A stretch of DNA of 64,000 nucleotides from Pelagibius sp. (GCF_028289705.1 NZ_JANQOI010000161.1:1-64000); one strand, 5' to 3'. Counted from the stretch's first letter, positions 17,598-29,297 are shown. The notes: generated by a model from the letters alone, not told the origin. A program made the numbers and translations.

Positions 17598-18941
17598 CTA
17601 GGCGCCGGCCAGGGTCATGCCGTCGATGCGCAGCGTCGGCGCGTTGGTGCCGTACTTGAACACCAGATCGTCGGCCGGCGTCAGATTGCGGAACATGTCC
17701 TTCAGGTTGCCGGCCACCGTGGCCTCGCTGATCGGCGTGGTCAGTTCGCCCTTTTCGATGCGGAAGCCGCCGGCGCCGCGCGAGTAGTCGCCGGTGACGC
17801 CGTTGATCCCCATGCCCATCAGGCTGGTGACATAGAAGCCCTTGTCGATGTCGGCCATCAGGGCCTCCGGGCTCACCGTTCCGGGGGCCATGTAGAGGTT
17901 CGAGGTGGAGGGCGAGGGCGGGCTGGAGGTGCCGCGCGCGGCATGCCCGGTGCTCTTCAGGCCGAGCTGGCGGGCCGAGCGCAGGTCGAGGATCCAGGTG
18001 TTCAGTACGCCGTTTTCCACCACCTTCAGCCTGCGGTTGGCCAGACCTTCGGCATCGAAGGGCTTGGAGCCGAGGCCGTGGGGCCGGTGCGGGTCGTCGA
18101 TGATGTCGATCCCGGCGGCGAAGACCGCTTCGCCGAGCCGGTCCTTCAGGAAGGAGGTGCCGCGGGCGATGGCCGGGCCGGCAATCGCGCCGGCGAGGTG
18201 GCGCAGCAGGCCCATGGAGACCCGGGGGTCGTAGACCACCGGCAGCTTCTCGGTTTCGGGCTTCCTGGCGCCGAGGCGGCGCACCGTCCGCTCGCCGGCG
18301 GTGCGCCCGACCTTTTCCGGGTCCTCCAGCTCGGCGCCGTAGACGGCGGTGGAGAACTCGTAGTCGCTTTCCATGCCCAGGCCCTCGCCGGCGACCACCG
18401 AGACGCCCACGGAGTGGCTCGAGCGGGCATAGCTGCCGGCGAAGCCGTTGGAGGCGGCCAGGGCGATCCGGGTGCGGTTCCAGCCCGCCTCGGCGCCTTC
18501 GGAGTTGGTGACGCCGGCCACTGAACGGGCAGCGTCCTCGCAGGCTTTGGCACGCTCGATCAGCACCGCCGCTGGCGGCTCTTCGGAATCCAGGATATCG
18601 AGATCCGGGATCGTCTCCGCCAGTTCGCCGGCCTCCGCCAGGCCGCAGAAAGGATCTTCCGGGACGGCGCGGGCCATGGCGACCACCCGCTCAACCAACT
18701 CGGAGAGGCTGTCGGCGCCGAGATCCGTGGAGGAGACGATGGCCTGACGCTTGCCGATCACGGCACGCAGGCCGACTTCCTGGCTTTCCTCCCGCTCCAG
18801 GCGCTCCGGCGCGCCGAGGCGCTGGGCGTGGGAGAGGCTGATGGAATCGAAGTACACGGCATCGGCGCTCTCGGCCCCTGCCGCCTTGGCCTTGCGGATC
18901 AGATCTTCGAGCAGGGAAAGGGAGGTCTCGGACGCGGTCAT
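17598..18941 (-). CDS. pmbA: PmbA/TldE metalloprotease subunit
   Basis: Partner of TldD in the heterodimeric zinc protease that trims peptides such as microcin precursors and antitoxins. The 447-residue protein starts MTASETSLSLLEDLIRKAKA and contains the family blocks SYARSSHSVGVSVVAGEG, PVVYDPRVSMGLLRHLAGAI, and STSNLYMAPG. As expected for PmbA it lacks the HExxxH zinc motif, which the tldD gene at 35285-36718 supplies. The ATG at 18941 follows GAGG; upstream frame is non-coding. The two subunit genes are 16 kb apart. Confidence 0.92.
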   Translation of the reverse strand: MTASETSLSLLEDLIRKAKAAGAESADAVYFDSISLSHAQRLGAPERLEREESQEVGLRAVIGKRQAIVSSTDLGADSLSELVERVVAMARAVPEDPFCGLAEAGELAETIPDLDILDSEEPPAAVLIERAKACEDAARSVAGVTNSEGAEAGWNRTRIALAASNGFAGSYARSSHSVGVSVVAGEGLGMESDYEFSTAVYGAELEDPEKVGRTAGERTVRRLGARKPETEKLPVVYDPRVSMGLLRHLAGAIAGPAIARGTSFLKDRLGEAVFAAGIDIIDDPHRPHGLGSKPFDAEGLANRRLKVVENGVLNTWILDLRSARQLGLKSTGHAARGTSSPPSPSTSNLYMAPGTVSPEALMADIDKGFYVTSLMGMGINGVTGDYSRGAGGFRIEKGELTTPISEATVAGNLKDMFRNLTPADDLVFKYGTNAPTLRIDGMTLAGA

Positions 18942-19023
18942 GGGGCCTCGCAAGGGGGAGAGGAAAGGATCGACGGCAGGTCCCTGGAATATAGGGGTCA
19001 CTGCCGCGAAACCAAAAGAGATC

Positions 19024-19500
19024 CTAAAGCTCGTAGTGGAGCAGGGGGAGGAAACGCTCCTCGCTGCCGGGGCGCTGCACCGGCGCGCGCACCTTGCCGG
19101 AGAGCGTCGCCCCCATGGCCCGGTAGAAGCCCAGGGCGAAGGGGTCGCTTTCGATCTTGAGGCGCTTGTAGCCCTCGGCCTCGGCCCTGGCCACCATGTG
19201 CTGCCACAGCGCCCGGCCGATGCCCTGGCCGATGGCCGCCGGCTCGACGAAGAACAGATGGACGTCGGCCTCCTCGGGGCGCTCGCCGGGGAAGAGGGCA
19301 TAGATCCCCAGGGTCGTATCCTCCTCCACCAGCACCATTACGCGCCCGGCGGCGACGTCTTCGGGCTTGACCGAGAGTTCCTCCCGGCAGGCCTGGATGA
19401 ACGCCGGGTCGTAGCCCCAATAGGCCTTGGAGCGCAGCGCCAATGCGGTCAAAGCGCCGCATTCGCTGGCCTCTGCGGGGCGCAGGAAGCGTCCGGTCAT
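19024..19500 (-). CDS. GNAT family N-acetyltransferase
   Basis: A 158-residue acetyltransferase. It begins FLRPAEASECGALTALALRS. The DVHLFFVEPAAIGQGIGRAL strand-loop carries the Q/RxxGxG/A acetyl-CoA motif (QGIGRA), and ESDPFALGFYRAMGA is the usual C-terminal Tyr-containing motif. Substrate unknown. It is transcribed in the same direction as pmbA with a spacing of 82 bases. Confidence 0.85.
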   Translation of the reverse strand: MTGRFLRPAEASECGALTALALRSKAYWGYDPAFIQACREELSVKPEDVAAGRVMVLVEEDTTLGIYALFPGERPEEADVHLFFVEPAAIGQGIGRALWQHMVARAEAEGYKRLKIESDPFALGFYRAMGATLSGKVRAPVQRPGSEERFLPLLHYEL

Positions 19501-19723
19501 GATCCATCGACCTGGTTAAGTCGGACAGGCCGCCGGCGACCTGTCCCGGCAGCTTGCCCATCTCCTGCCCCCTGCATAGCCCGGCCCCTCTCCGGCTGCC
19601 AAAGGCTTTTGTGTAACAGGAGAATGAATTCCGAAACGGCAGGGTTTGGCCGGCGTCTTCCGTTACCGGCAAGGGCGGCGCATCGAACAGAAAGGGCCAG
19701 GACTCACGTCCCGGCCCGCAGAA

Positions 19724-21603
<1,880 letters not shown>

Positions 21604-21752
21604 AAGTCGGCGCCAGCCGGCCCGATCACGGACAGCCTGAGACACGCTTGGGTGCTGTAATCGTTGATTTTTCTGGAGTCTGTCGCTCATCGGAGCGAAC
21701 CTCTTCTTCGGATCTCTTCTGGGTCGGACGACGGCTTTACCCGGCGCGCACT

Positions 21753-21806
21753 TCAGGCGGCCGGGGCAGTAAGTCGAAGCGCTAGAAGATCCAAAGAAAT
21801 CGTCAT
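21753..21806 (-). CDS. candidate leucine leader peptide (leuL)
   Basis: A 17-codon ORF upstream of leuA on the same strand reads MTISLDLLALRLTAPAA. It holds five Leu codons within residues 5-12 (TTG, CTT, CTA, CTT, CTT), none of them the CTG/CTC that dominates in this GC-rich window. Slow-codon Leu clusters in a short ORF before leuA are the hallmark of ribosome-mediated attenuation. The ATG lies only 10 bases below the predicted -10 hexamer, so the mRNA would be nearly leaderless, as known for the rhizobial trpL. I did not find a clear U-run terminator between it and leuA, so the switching structure is not proven. Confidence 0.55.
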   Translation of the reverse strand: MTISLDLLALRLTAPAA

Positions 21807-21816
21807 AACAGGCCGG

Positions 21817-21845
21817 ACCCTAGTGGCCCCTCATCTTGCGGTCAA
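21817..21845 (-). promoter_or_regulatory. sigma-70-type promoter of leuA leader
   Basis: On the minus strand TTGACC (21845-21840) is followed after exactly 17 bases by TAGGGT (21822-21817). This is a good match to housekeeping -35 and -10 spacing. Transcription would start just before the leader peptide ATG at 21806. Confidence 0.55.
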
Positions 21846-21908
21846 GGTCTTTGCCCGAATGCGGCCTCTGGCCGGGGATGCCTTTGCCCGACCCGGGGTG
21901 AGGGGGGC

Positions 21909-22376
21909 TCAGACGAAGCCGACGGTGACGAAGAGCATGTTGACGGCCGCGTCATCGTCGGAAAGCGGCATGATCAGGTCCTCGGTGGTAAGGAATTCCT
22001 TGTTCTTGCCGACATAGGGCGTGTCGCTGCTCAGCGGCTCGCCTTCTGTGACCACCCGCCGGCAGGAAGCCCAGATGCGGCTCGGCGGCTTCTGGTGCGG
22101 GATCTCGCTCATCCACAGGCCGGTGTAGCTGCCCATCATGTGCTCGTCCATCTTGGTGCCGATCAGCCGGTAGCGGAAATCCAGCGGCTCCTGGCGTACG
22201 TCGAGCAGGAAGACATGGGGCAGAATCTTAAGGATTTCAGAGGGATCGATGTCGACGCGGGCCGGCATGCGGCGGCAACCGCGCTTCTGATTCCAGTATT
22301 CGAAGCCCTGCTGATTGATGGGCGACTTGAGAGCCAGTAATGGCCCGCAGCGGCTGGCAGGGGCGGTGCTATTCAC
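21909..22376 (-). CDS. PAS domain-containing protein (PAS_5 family)
   Basis: A 155-residue single-domain protein. The opening (EYWNQKRGCRRMPARVDIDP, then SEILKILPHVFLLDV) and the FRYRLIGTKMDEHMMGSYTG block are the PAS_5 family as found in multiple copies in Rhodospirillales. No output domain is fused; the role is unknown but probably sensory or a ligand-binding partner. The start appears to be a GTG at 22376, since the family begins before the MPARVDIDP segment; no clear ribosome-binding site is seen. Confidence 0.8.
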   Translation of the reverse strand: MNSTAPASRCGPLLALKSPINQQGFEYWNQKRGCRRMPARVDIDPSEILKILPHVFLLDVRQEPLDFRYRLIGTKMDEHMMGSYTGLWMSEIPHQKPPSRIWASCRRVVTEGEPLSSDTPYVGKNKEFLTTEDLIMPLSDDDAAVNMLFVTVGFV

Positions 22377-22500
22377 TTTGAGTAGAACACTCTGAAAGAA
22401 AAGAAATTAAGCATAGTCGCAAAGAGATTTCTAAACCATCGGGCCAGTTCCGTGAAGGATGATCAAGAGATTTTGCTTGGCGATTTCGATTCAACCCTAT

Positions 22501-24015
22501 TCATTTCCAAATAGACTTGCCGCTGCCCGGCAGGCCGAGGTCGGGCCAAAGCCTGTCTATACGCTCTACGATCTCCCGCTCCATTCGGATTTCCCGGCCC
22601 CACTCCCGCTTTGTTTCCGGCGGCCACTTGTCGGTGGCGTCGAGCCCGATCTTGGCGCCGAGGCCGTCTTCGGGCGAGGCGAAGTCGAGGTAGTCGATGG
22701 GGGTGTTCTCGATGACGGTGATGTCGCGGGCCGGGTCCATCTTGGTGGAAATGGCCCACATCACATCCTTCCAGTCCCGCGCGTCGACGCCATCGTCCAC
22801 CACGATCACCCACTTGGTGTACATGAACTGGCGCAGATAGGACCAAACGCCCAGCATCACCCGCTTGGCGTGGCCAGGATAGGCCTTCTTCATGGAGACC
22901 ACGGCGATGCGGTAGCTGCAGCCTTCCGGCGGCAGCCAGAAGTCGGTGATCTCCGGGAACTGCTGCTGCAGCAGCGGGATGAAGACCTCGTTCAGCCCCT
23001 CGCCGAGCACCGAGGGCTCGTCCGGCGGCCGGCCGGTGAAGGTGGAGAGATAGATGGGGTCGCGCCGCATAGTCATGGCGGTCACGGTGAAGGTGGGAAA
23101 GGGCTCGACGGCATTGTAGTAGCCGGTGTGGTCGCCGTAGGGGCCCTCGTCGGCGGTCTCGTCCAGGGAAACGTAGCCCTCCAGCACGATCTCCGCCGAC
23201 GCCGGCACCTTCAGCGGCACGGTCTTGCAGTCCACCAGCTCCACCTTGCGCCCGCGCAGCAGACCGGCGAAGTGGTATTCGGAGAGGGTGTCCGGCACCG
23301 GCGTCACCGCGGCCAGGATGGTGCCCGGGTCGGCGCCGATCACCGCGGCGGCCGGCAGCGGCTCGCGCTTCTCGGCCTTCCAGCGGCGGTGATGCTGGGC
23401 GCCGCCGCGGTGCTTCAGCCAGCGCATGATGGTCTTGTCGCGGCCGATCACCTGCATGCGGTAGATGCCGAGATTGAAGGCGTCGGTCTTGTCGCCGCCG
23501 GGGTTCGGGCCCTGGGTCACCACCAGCGGCCAGGTGATCAGGGGCGCCGGCTCCCCCGGCCAGCAGGTCTGCACCGGCAGGCGCCCCAGGTCGATCTCCT
23601 CGCCGGTCAGCACCACGTCCTGGCAGGGCCCGTAGCCGGCGAGTTTCGGCTTCATCGCCATGACGGTCTTCAGGAGGGGCAGGTGATCCCAGGCTTCCTT
23701 CAGGCTGCCCGGCGGCTCCGGCTGGCGCAGGAAGGCCAGGGTCTCCCCCACCTCGCGCAGTTGCGCCGGCTCCCGGTCCATGCCCCAGGCGACCCGCTCC
23801 ACGGTGCCGAAGAGGTTGACCAGCACCGGCATCTCCGCCTTGCGCCCGTCGCCGTGGACGACGTTCTCGAACAGCACCGCCGGGCCGCCCTCGGCCAGGA
23901 GGCGGGTCTGAATCTCGGTCATCTCCAGTTCCGGGGAAACCGGCGCCGTCACCCGCACCAGGCGGCCTTCGTGCTCCAGCTTTTCGATGAAGTCCCGCAA
24001 GGACGCGAAGGGCAT
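22501..24015 (-). CDS. ubiD: 4-hydroxy-3-polyprenylbenzoate decarboxylase UbiD
   Basis: Decarboxylates the polyprenyl-hydroxybenzoate intermediate of ubiquinone synthesis using prenylated FMN. The 504-residue protein has the UbiD opening ([20 protein letters not shown]), the [19 protein letters not shown] and GDHTGYYN blocks, and the conserved region [20 protein letters not shown]. The ATG at 24015 overlaps the nfeD stop as ATGA. The frame extends far upstream, but those codons are shadow. ubiA lies at 29294-30304; the flavin prenyltransferase ubiX is not in the window. Confidence 0.94.
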   Translation of the reverse strand: MPFASLRDFIEKLEHEGRLVRVTAPVSPELEMTEIQTRLLAEGGPAVLFENVVHGDGRKAEMPVLVNLFGTVERVAWGMDREPAQLREVGETLAFLRQPEPPGSLKEAWDHLPLLKTVMAMKPKLAGYGPCQDVVLTGEEIDLGRLPVQTCWPGEPAPLITWPLVVTQGPNPGGDKTDAFNLGIYRMQVIGRDKTIMRWLKHRGGAQHHRRWKAEKREPLPAAAVIGADPGTILAAVTPVPDTLSEYHFAGLLRGRKVELVDCKTVPLKVPASAEIVLEGYVSLDETADEGPYGDHTGYYNAVEPFPTFTVTAMTMRRDPIYLSTFTGRPPDEPSVLGEGLNEVFIPLLQQQFPEITDFWLPPEGCSYRIAVVSMKKAYPGHAKRVMLGVWSYLRQFMYTKWVIVVDDGVDARDWKDVMWAISTKMDPARDITVIENTPIDYLDFASPEDGLGAKIGLDATDKWPPETKREWGREIRMEREIVERIDRLWPDLGLPGSGKSIWK

Positions 24016-24461
24016 CAGGCCCGCTCGACCTGCAGCACCGTGCCTTCGATCCCCACCACCTTCACCTTGGTGCCGGCGGGCAGGTCCTCGCCCTCCACCT
24101 TCCAGCGGGAATCGTCGATGTGGAGCAGGCCGGTGCCGTCCTTGATCGGCTCCTTCAGGGTGAAGGTGCGGCCGACGTAGCCGACGCCGCGCCGGTTCAG
24201 CGTCGGCTGATCGCTGGGCGGCGGCGGGCGGTTGCGCATCACCACCCGCCAGGCCAGGATCGATACCACCGAGACCACGGCAAAGAGCAAGAGCTGCATC
24301 TGCCAGATCACATCCGGGAAGATCAGCAGCACCATGCCGACGACGCCCGCGGCGATGCCCATCCAGAGGAAGATGGCGCCGGGGGCGAAGACCTCGATCC
24401 CGATCAGGAAGACCCCGATCACCCACCAGTTCCAGTATTCGATCTGTTCGAAGCTGATCAT
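24015..24461 (-). CDS. NfeD family membrane protein
   Basis: A 148-residue short-form NfeD protein. Two or three membrane helices lie in residues 8-70 ([40 protein letters not shown]). A C-terminal soluble OB-fold domain ([20 protein letters not shown], ending in [18 protein letters not shown] residues) completes it. It overlaps the SPFH gene by 4 bases and ubiD by the ATGA overlap. NfeD and stomatin-like proteins are typically encoded together and are thought to organise membrane microdomains. Confidence 0.9.
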   Translation of the reverse strand: MISFEQIEYWNWWVIGVFLIGIEVFAPGAIFLWMGIAAGVVGMVLLIFPDVIWQMQLLLFAVVSVVSILAWRVVMRNRPPPPSDQPTLNRRGVGYVGRTFTLKEPIKDGTGLLHIDDSRWKVEGEDLPAGTKVKVVGIEGTVLQVERA

Positions 24462-25462
24462 CGCGGCCCGCCTCCGCCGTCGCCGCCCGGGCTGCCGCCG
24501 TTGCCGGCGCCGTCCCAGGGCCCGCGCCCGGCTTCGCGCTGTTCCATGGACTCGCGGGCGATCTCGGCAATGCCGCCGATGGCGCCGATCACGCCGGCGG
24601 CGTCCACCGGCAGGAAGAAGGTCTTCTGGTTGGCGGAGTCGGCGAACTTGCCGAGGGCGTCGACATAGCGCTGGGCAACGAAGTAGTTGACCGCGTTGAC
24701 ATCGCCCCGGGAGATGGCCTGGGACACCATGGCCGTTGCCTTGGCCTCGGCCTCCGCCTCGCGCTCGCGGGCCTCGGCATCGCGGAAGGCGGCCTCCCGG
24801 CGGCCCTCGGCGGCCAGGATCTCGGCCTGCTTCTGGCCCTCGGCGCGCAGGATCTCCGCCTGGCGGTCGCCCTCGGCCACCAGCACGGTGGCGCGCTTGT
24901 CGCGTTCCGCCTTCATCTGCCGGGCCATGGACTCCACCAGGTCGGCCGGCGGCGTGATGTCCTTGATCTCGATGCGGGTCACCTTCACGCCCCAGGGCTC
25001 CGTCGCATCGTCGACCACCTGCAGCAGGCGGCTGTTGATGTTGTCGCGGTTGGACAGCAACTCGTCCAGGTCCATGGAGCCCATGACGGTCCGGATATTG
25101 GTCATGGTGAGGTTGAGGATGGCGCGCTCCAGGTTGCGCACCTCATAGGCCGCCTGGGCGGCGTTGAGTATCTGATAGAAGACCACGCCGTCGACCTGGA
25201 CCAGAGCGTTGTCCCGGGTGATGACCTCCTGGGAGGGCACGTCGAGCACCGTTTCCATCATGTTGAGCTGGGCGCCGATGCGGTCGATGATGGGCAGGAT
25301 CATGCCCAGGCCCGGGCGCAGCGTCTTGGTGTAGCGCCCGAAGCGCTCGACCGTGTACTCGTAGCCCTGGGGCACGGCCTTGACGCTCATGGCGACGATG
25401 ATCACCGCCAGGATGACGATGGCGATCACCAGGATGCCGGTGCCGGTGATATCAAATGGCAT
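24458..25462 (-). CDS. SPFH/band 7 (stomatin, QmcA-like) protein
   Basis: A 334-residue membrane-anchored protein. It has one N-terminal helix ([20 protein letters not shown]), then the SPFH domain ([56 protein letters not shown]), a long Glu/Ala/Arg-rich coiled coil (about 190-260), and a Gly-rich tail. It forms the conserved pair with the adjacent nfeD gene. The start at 25462 is preferred to 25486 because GGGGGAGG precedes it. It is probably a scaffold for membrane protein quality control. Confidence 0.92.
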   Translation of the reverse strand: MPFDITGTGILVIAIVILAVIIVAMSVKAVPQGYEYTVERFGRYTKTLRPGLGMILPIIDRIGAQLNMMETVLDVPSQEVITRDNALVQVDGVVFYQILNAAQAAYEVRNLERAILNLTMTNIRTVMGSMDLDELLSNRDNINSRLLQVVDDATEPWGVKVTRIEIKDITPPADLVESMARQMKAERDKRATVLVAEGDRQAEILRAEGQKQAEILAAEGRREAAFRDAEAREREAEAEAKATAMVSQAISRGDVNAVNYFVAQRYVDALGKFADSANQKTFFLPVDAAGVIGAIGGIAEIARESMEQREAGRGPWDGAGNGGSPGGDGGGGPR

Positions 25463-25852
25463 TGCTGTGAGGCCTCCCCCTTCCATCCATGGGCCGGCCA
25501 GGGCCCGGAACCGAGGCGCGGGGACCCGCCGATCCGACGAATTCCGCGTCCCGGGACTCGCGGTCTAGTGCTAGCACCGCGGCTCCAATCTATCCTGTGT
25601 TGAGTCGGTCATGAAAGCATTGCCTAGAGTTAACCATGTTCACCGGGCCGTGATCATTTCCGGCGAGAACAAGGCGTCTATAACACATTCTTGGTAGACC
25701 GGATTAACCAACTTGAAATGCGGCTTTGGCACTATACATTGCGCTCATCTTGTCCTTATTGTTGTGATCGCCCCCGCAGGATTCGAGCGGCGGTGAGCGG
25801 TCATCCGTCGGGGGATGGCTGAAGCCCTTTCGAGTTGAGAGGCATATATTCG
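25463..25852. other. 390-base intergenic region
   Basis: Divergent spacer between the SPFH gene and the DUF4170 gene. A short imperfect palindrome with CGCGGT/ACCGCG arms lies near 25559-25582, and a weak promoter-like TTGAAA with TATACA or TACATT lies near 25710-25740 on the plus strand. No gene is seen. Confidence 0.4.
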
Positions 25853-26065
25853 ATGATGCAGTACTATGTTGTCGGCGGTGAATACAAGGACACACGGTTC
25901 CGCGAAATCGTCGGCGGTAATGAAGAATGGTTTGGCCCCTTCAACGACTACGAGACTGCGAAGGAAGAATGGGCCAAGCATGCCTGGCAAACGGTCGATG
26001 ACTGCACGACCCGCTATCGGATCGAATGCATCGACAGTGACGGGCCGCCGCCCTGCACCGACTGA
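25853..26065 (+). CDS. DUF4170 domain-containing protein
   Basis: A 70-residue acidic protein with the family pattern MMQYYVVGGEYKDTRF, then EEWFGPFNDYETAKEEWAKH and a TRYRIECID tail. The family is small, conserved in alphaproteobacteria, and of unknown function. Either of two adjacent ATG codons (25853, 25856) may start translation; GAGAGG lies upstream. No signal peptide. Confidence 0.85.
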   Translation: MMQYYVVGGEYKDTRFREIVGGNEEWFGPFNDYETAKEEWAKHAWQTVDDCTTRYRIECIDSDGPPPCTD

Positions 26066-26127
26066 CGTGCGTAGCGAGGGGGTTGGGAGACCGTTCGGCG
26101 CGGTGCTGACTTAGAGACCGCTGCCTG

Positions 26128-26889
26128 ATGCCCTGGCCTCTGCCTGTTTCCGACGAAGCGCGCCTGCGCCTGGCGAAGGGTTATCCCTACGCTGCTCCCG
26201 CAGGCTCCTACCTCTACCGCGACGGCGCCGCGACGCCGCTGGCCGCTGACCGCGATCCGGCGCTGTTCAGCGGACGCGTTCCGGTCATCGCCCACGGCTC
26301 TAACCGGGCGCCGGAGCAGCTTCATCGCAAGTTCTCCCATCTAAACGGCACCGCCTCGGAGATCCCGGTGACCCGTGCCGTGCTGACCGACCACGACGTG
26401 GTCTATTCGGCGCATATGACCCGCTACGGTGCAGTCTCCGCCACCCTGCATGCGGCGCCGGGCACCCGGGTCACGGTCTTCGTCACCTGGCTCAGCGCAG
26501 CGCAGTTGCCGCGCATGCATGAAACCGAGCTGGGCCTGGGTAACTACGCCTACGGCCGTCTGACCGCCGTCGAGCTGGCGGTGGAGCAGGGGCCGCGCCT
26601 GACGGAAGCCTATGCCTATCTCTCCGTCCACGGCTGCCTGGCGGACCCTGAGGCCGAAGACGCGCCCCTGGCGCTTGCCGCCGTGCCGGCCGAGGATCGC
26701 CGTCATCGCGCGGTGCATCAGGAAGCGGCCCTGAAGCTTCTGCGCGACCGCCACGCGCCGGAGGCGGAGTTGGACGGCATGATCCTCTCCACCATCGCCG
26801 ACACCGCCCGGCGACGGCGCCTGATTGCCGACCTGCAGGCAGCGGCGGTGCCGCGGGAGGTACCGGGCTTCGAGCTGATCGAGGGTTAG
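26128..26889 (+). CDS. hypothetical protein with gamma-glutamylcyclotransferase-like features
   Basis: A 253-residue cytoplasmic protein. The segment VPVIAHGSNRAPEQLHRKFS resembles the opening of gamma-glutamylcyclotransferase-fold proteins (YGSN-type loop), and WLSAAQLPRMHETELG could provide an acidic catalytic residue. The rest is not recognisable. I therefore call it a distant GGCT-like protein with low certainty about activity. The ATG start at 26128 gives a frame with good codon use; it is 62 bases after the DUF4170 gene. Confidence 0.6.
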   Translation: MPWPLPVSDEARLRLAKGYPYAAPAGSYLYRDGAATPLAADRDPALFSGRVPVIAHGSNRAPEQLHRKFSHLNGTASEIPVTRAVLTDHDVVYSAHMTRYGAVSATLHAAPGTRVTVFVTWLSAAQLPRMHETELGLGNYAYGRLTAVELAVEQGPRLTEAYAYLSVHGCLADPEAEDAPLALAAVPAEDRRHRAVHQEAALKLLRDRHAPEAELDGMILSTIADTARRRRLIADLQAAAVPREVPGFELIEG

Positions 26890-27008
26890 CTTAGCGGCGA
26901 TCCGCCAAAATCCGATCAAGTGTGTACGCGCATTGAATGAAAGACGGTTCCCGCATAGATTGCTCCCGACCATACAATCGGCAGGTGCAACAAATCGGGA
27001 GAACGGTG

Positions 27009-27734
27009 ATGCGCAAATTCGGGATTGCTTTGGTGGTGGCGACGGCACTTTCGGCCTGCGCCGCGCAGGCACCAAGCGACCTTGCCGATGCTGTTGCGCT
27101 GTGCGAGCGGGTCTGGGACGACGACATTACGGCGCCGACGCAGCGCGCTTGCTCTCAGGTCATTGCACAGAGCTCGGTCGATCTGGAGCGGGCGGACGCC
27201 TACAATGCGCGCGGGGTCATCCATCGGCGCAAGGGCCGCTTCAGCGAGGCCGTCACTGACTTCAACGAAGCCATTCAGCTCAATCCCAGGAGTTCGAGCG
27301 CCCACAGCAATCGCGGCATCGCCTATGCTCAGATGGGCAAAGGCGACCTTTCCATGGCGAGTTTCTCAAAAGCGATTGAGCTGAATCCGAAGAACGCGAC
27401 GGCCTACAACAATTACTCCTGGTTTCTCTCGAAGCGGGGCGATTACGAGGATGCCTTGGCAATGGCCGACAAAGCGCTCGAGAACAATTTCCGCCATCAG
27501 GAGTACCATGACACCAAGGCGCACGCCCTGATGGGACTGGGTCGTCAGGAGGACGCGGAGGAGGCCTTCGACATCGCCGCTTCCTTCGGCGGTGCTGCCT
27601 TGGTCAAGGCATACCAGAAGTCGCTCATTGCCAAGGGCTATGATCCCGGGCGTTCCGATGGCGAGTTTGACGAACGCACGAAAGAAGCCCTGGCCGCCTG
27701 CATCCGCGACAACTGCCGGCTGATGCTGGACTGA
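27009..27734 (+). CDS. TPR-repeat lipoprotein
   Basis: A 241-residue protein. MRKFGIALVVATALSAC is a lipoprotein signal peptide with lipobox LSAC (Cys17). Three or more tetratricopeptide repeats follow (DAYNARGVIHRRKGRFSEAV; SAHSNRGIAYAQMGKGDLSM; TAYNNYSWFLSKRGDYEDAL). The tail GYDPGRSDGEFDERTKEALA looks like a peptidoglycan-binding-1 half-motif. It is likely a scaffold at the envelope; partners are unknown. The ATG at 27009 is preceded by GGGAGA. Confidence 0.8.
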   Translation: MRKFGIALVVATALSACAAQAPSDLADAVALCERVWDDDITAPTQRACSQVIAQSSVDLERADAYNARGVIHRRKGRFSEAVTDFNEAIQLNPRSSSAHSNRGIAYAQMGKGDLSMASFSKAIELNPKNATAYNNYSWFLSKRGDYEDALAMADKALENNFRHQEYHDTKAHALMGLGRQEDAEEAFDIAASFGGAALVKAYQKSLIAKGYDPGRSDGEFDERTKEALAACIRDNCRLMLD

Positions 27735-27894
27735 AGCCGATCAGGCGGCATTGTCCTTGCGGCGTTTCTGCGCGGACCGACGATCCTGGTCCGGCCCGCC
27801 GGGAGACGATGACAAAGAGCCCGCGGTTTCGGACAACGCTCTCGTGACTGTTCTGCGCTCTGGTCTCCCGCGGAACCTTCGCTATAGTGCGGCC

Positions 27895-28608
27895 ATGTGG
27901 GGGAACCGCTTCTTCCGTGCCGGGCTGACGGCACTGCTTCCGATCATCCTTGCGGGCTGCGAGCTGCCGCCGCCGGATACGGCGGGGCGATTCGAACGCA
28001 AGGTCATGCTGTTCGATCCGGCCCAGTCGATCCAGCAGGACTGGATCGAGATGCCGCTGGTCGGGACCACCGAATACCGGGTCAGCGCGCTCAACGACCG
28101 CCTCTCGATCCGCGCCGTCGGTAAGCGCTCGGCCTCCGGCCTCGTGCTGCCGGTGACCTTCGATCCCGACGACTGCCCGGTGATCGAGTGGAGCTGGCGC
28201 ATCGAGGTGCTGCAGGAATCGGCGAGCCTGACGGAACGCGACCGCGAGGATGTGGCGGCGTCGCTGTTCATCCTCTTCGGCGATCCGGGCTCCTACGCCG
28301 CGCCCCGGGAGGTGCCGACCCTGCGCTACGTCTGGACCAATTCCCGCCAGCAGATCGAAGACATCGTCGACTCCCCCTACCTGCCTGGGGTGGTGCGCTC
28401 TATCGTGGTGGAGACGGGCTCCGATGGGCCGGCGGCTTGGGTCGAGGAAAAGCGCGACCTCCTGGCCGACTTCCAGGCCGCCTTCGGCCGCAAGCCCCGG
28501 GACAGCGTCCACGCCATCGCGATCTTCACCGACAACGACCAGACCGGCGAGCCGGTGGTGGCCCACTACGGCGCCGCCAACCTGCTCTGCGCCGGGGCCA
28601 CGGGTTAG
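27895..28608 (+). CDS. DUF3047 domain-containing lipoprotein
   Basis: A 237-residue protein. The N terminus (FFRAGLTALLPIILAGCELP) is a lipoprotein signal with Cys at about residue 22. The remainder contains the DUF3047 pattern: PVIEWSWRIEVLQ, EDVAASLFILFGDPGSY, TLRYVWTNSRQQ, and VHAIAIFTDNDQTGE. Function unknown; family members are envelope proteins of proteobacteria. The upstream in-frame extension lacks signal-peptide sense, so the ATG at 27895 is chosen. Confidence 0.82.
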   Translation: MWGNRFFRAGLTALLPIILAGCELPPPDTAGRFERKVMLFDPAQSIQQDWIEMPLVGTTEYRVSALNDRLSIRAVGKRSASGLVLPVTFDPDDCPVIEWSWRIEVLQESASLTERDREDVAASLFILFGDPGSYAAPREVPTLRYVWTNSRQQIEDIVDSPYLPGVVRSIVVETGSDGPAAWVEEKRDLLADFQAAFGRKPRDSVHAIAIFTDNDQTGEPVVAHYGAANLLCAGATG

Positions 28609-28619
28609 CGGGTCGCTTC

Positions 28620-29297
28620 CTACTCCGCCCCCTCCGCTGCGGCCACCTTCCAGACCACGGCGTTGCGCAGGTCGCTGTCTTCGAGCTCGCGGGTCGTCTT
28701 GACCGCATAGCCGATCACCCGCTCCAGGCCCCCGCGCGGCAGGTAGGTGCGTCCGGGATCGCCCATCAGCACCAGGCAGCGCGCGTCCGCCAGACCGCGC
28801 AGCCAGGCGGTGATCTTCTCGGCCGCCGGGCGCTCGTAGCAAACATCGCCGGCGAGCACCACGTCCCAGCCCGGATTGGCGCAGCCGACGAGGTCGTCTT
28901 CGCGCACCGCGATCTCGGTGCCGTTGGCTTCAGCATTGAGGCGGCAGGCGGCGCAGGCGAAGGGGTCGATTTCCACGGCCTCCACGCTGGCCGCGCCGGC
29001 CAGCCTGGCGGCGATGCCCTGGACGCCGGAGCCGGCGGCGAAGTCCAGCACCCGCTTGCCGCGCACGACAGCCGGGTGGTCCAGCAGAAAGCGGGCCAGC
29101 GCCTGGCCGCCGGCCCAGGCAAAGGCCCAGAAGGGCGGCGGCAGGCCGACCTTGGCCAACTCCTCCTCCGTCGCCTGCCACAGCGGCACCACCTCGCTGG
29201 CCAGGTGGAGTTGGATCTCCGGGATCAGCGGCGGCCGTTGCAGGCGGGTGTTGGCGCGGATGAAATCCTGCGGCTCGGTGAGTATGGCGAGACTCAT
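28620..29297 (-). CDS. class I SAM-dependent methyltransferase (ETFB lysine methyltransferase-like)
   Basis: A 225-residue methyltransferase. VLDFAAGSGVQGIAARLAGA is motif I, VEAVEIDPFACAACRLNAEA follows, and VVLAGDVCYERPAAEKITAW is the motif IV region. FWAFAWAGGQALARFLLDHP upstream of motif I is typical of ETF-beta lysine methyltransferase (METTL20)-related proteins. The likely role is methylation of a protein lysine such as in electron-transfer flavoprotein, but this is inferred. The ATG at 29297 overlaps the ubiA stop by 4 bases. Confidence 0.8.
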   Translation of the reverse strand: MSLAILTEPQDFIRANTRLQRPPLIPEIQLHLASEVVPLWQATEEELAKVGLPPPFWAFAWAGGQALARFLLDHPAVVRGKRVLDFAAGSGVQGIAARLAGAASVEAVEIDPFACAACRLNAEANGTEIAVREDDLVGCANPGWDVVLAGDVCYERPAAEKITAWLRGLADARCLVLMGDPGRTYLPRGGLERVIGYAVKTTRELEDSDLRNAVVWKVAAAEGAE

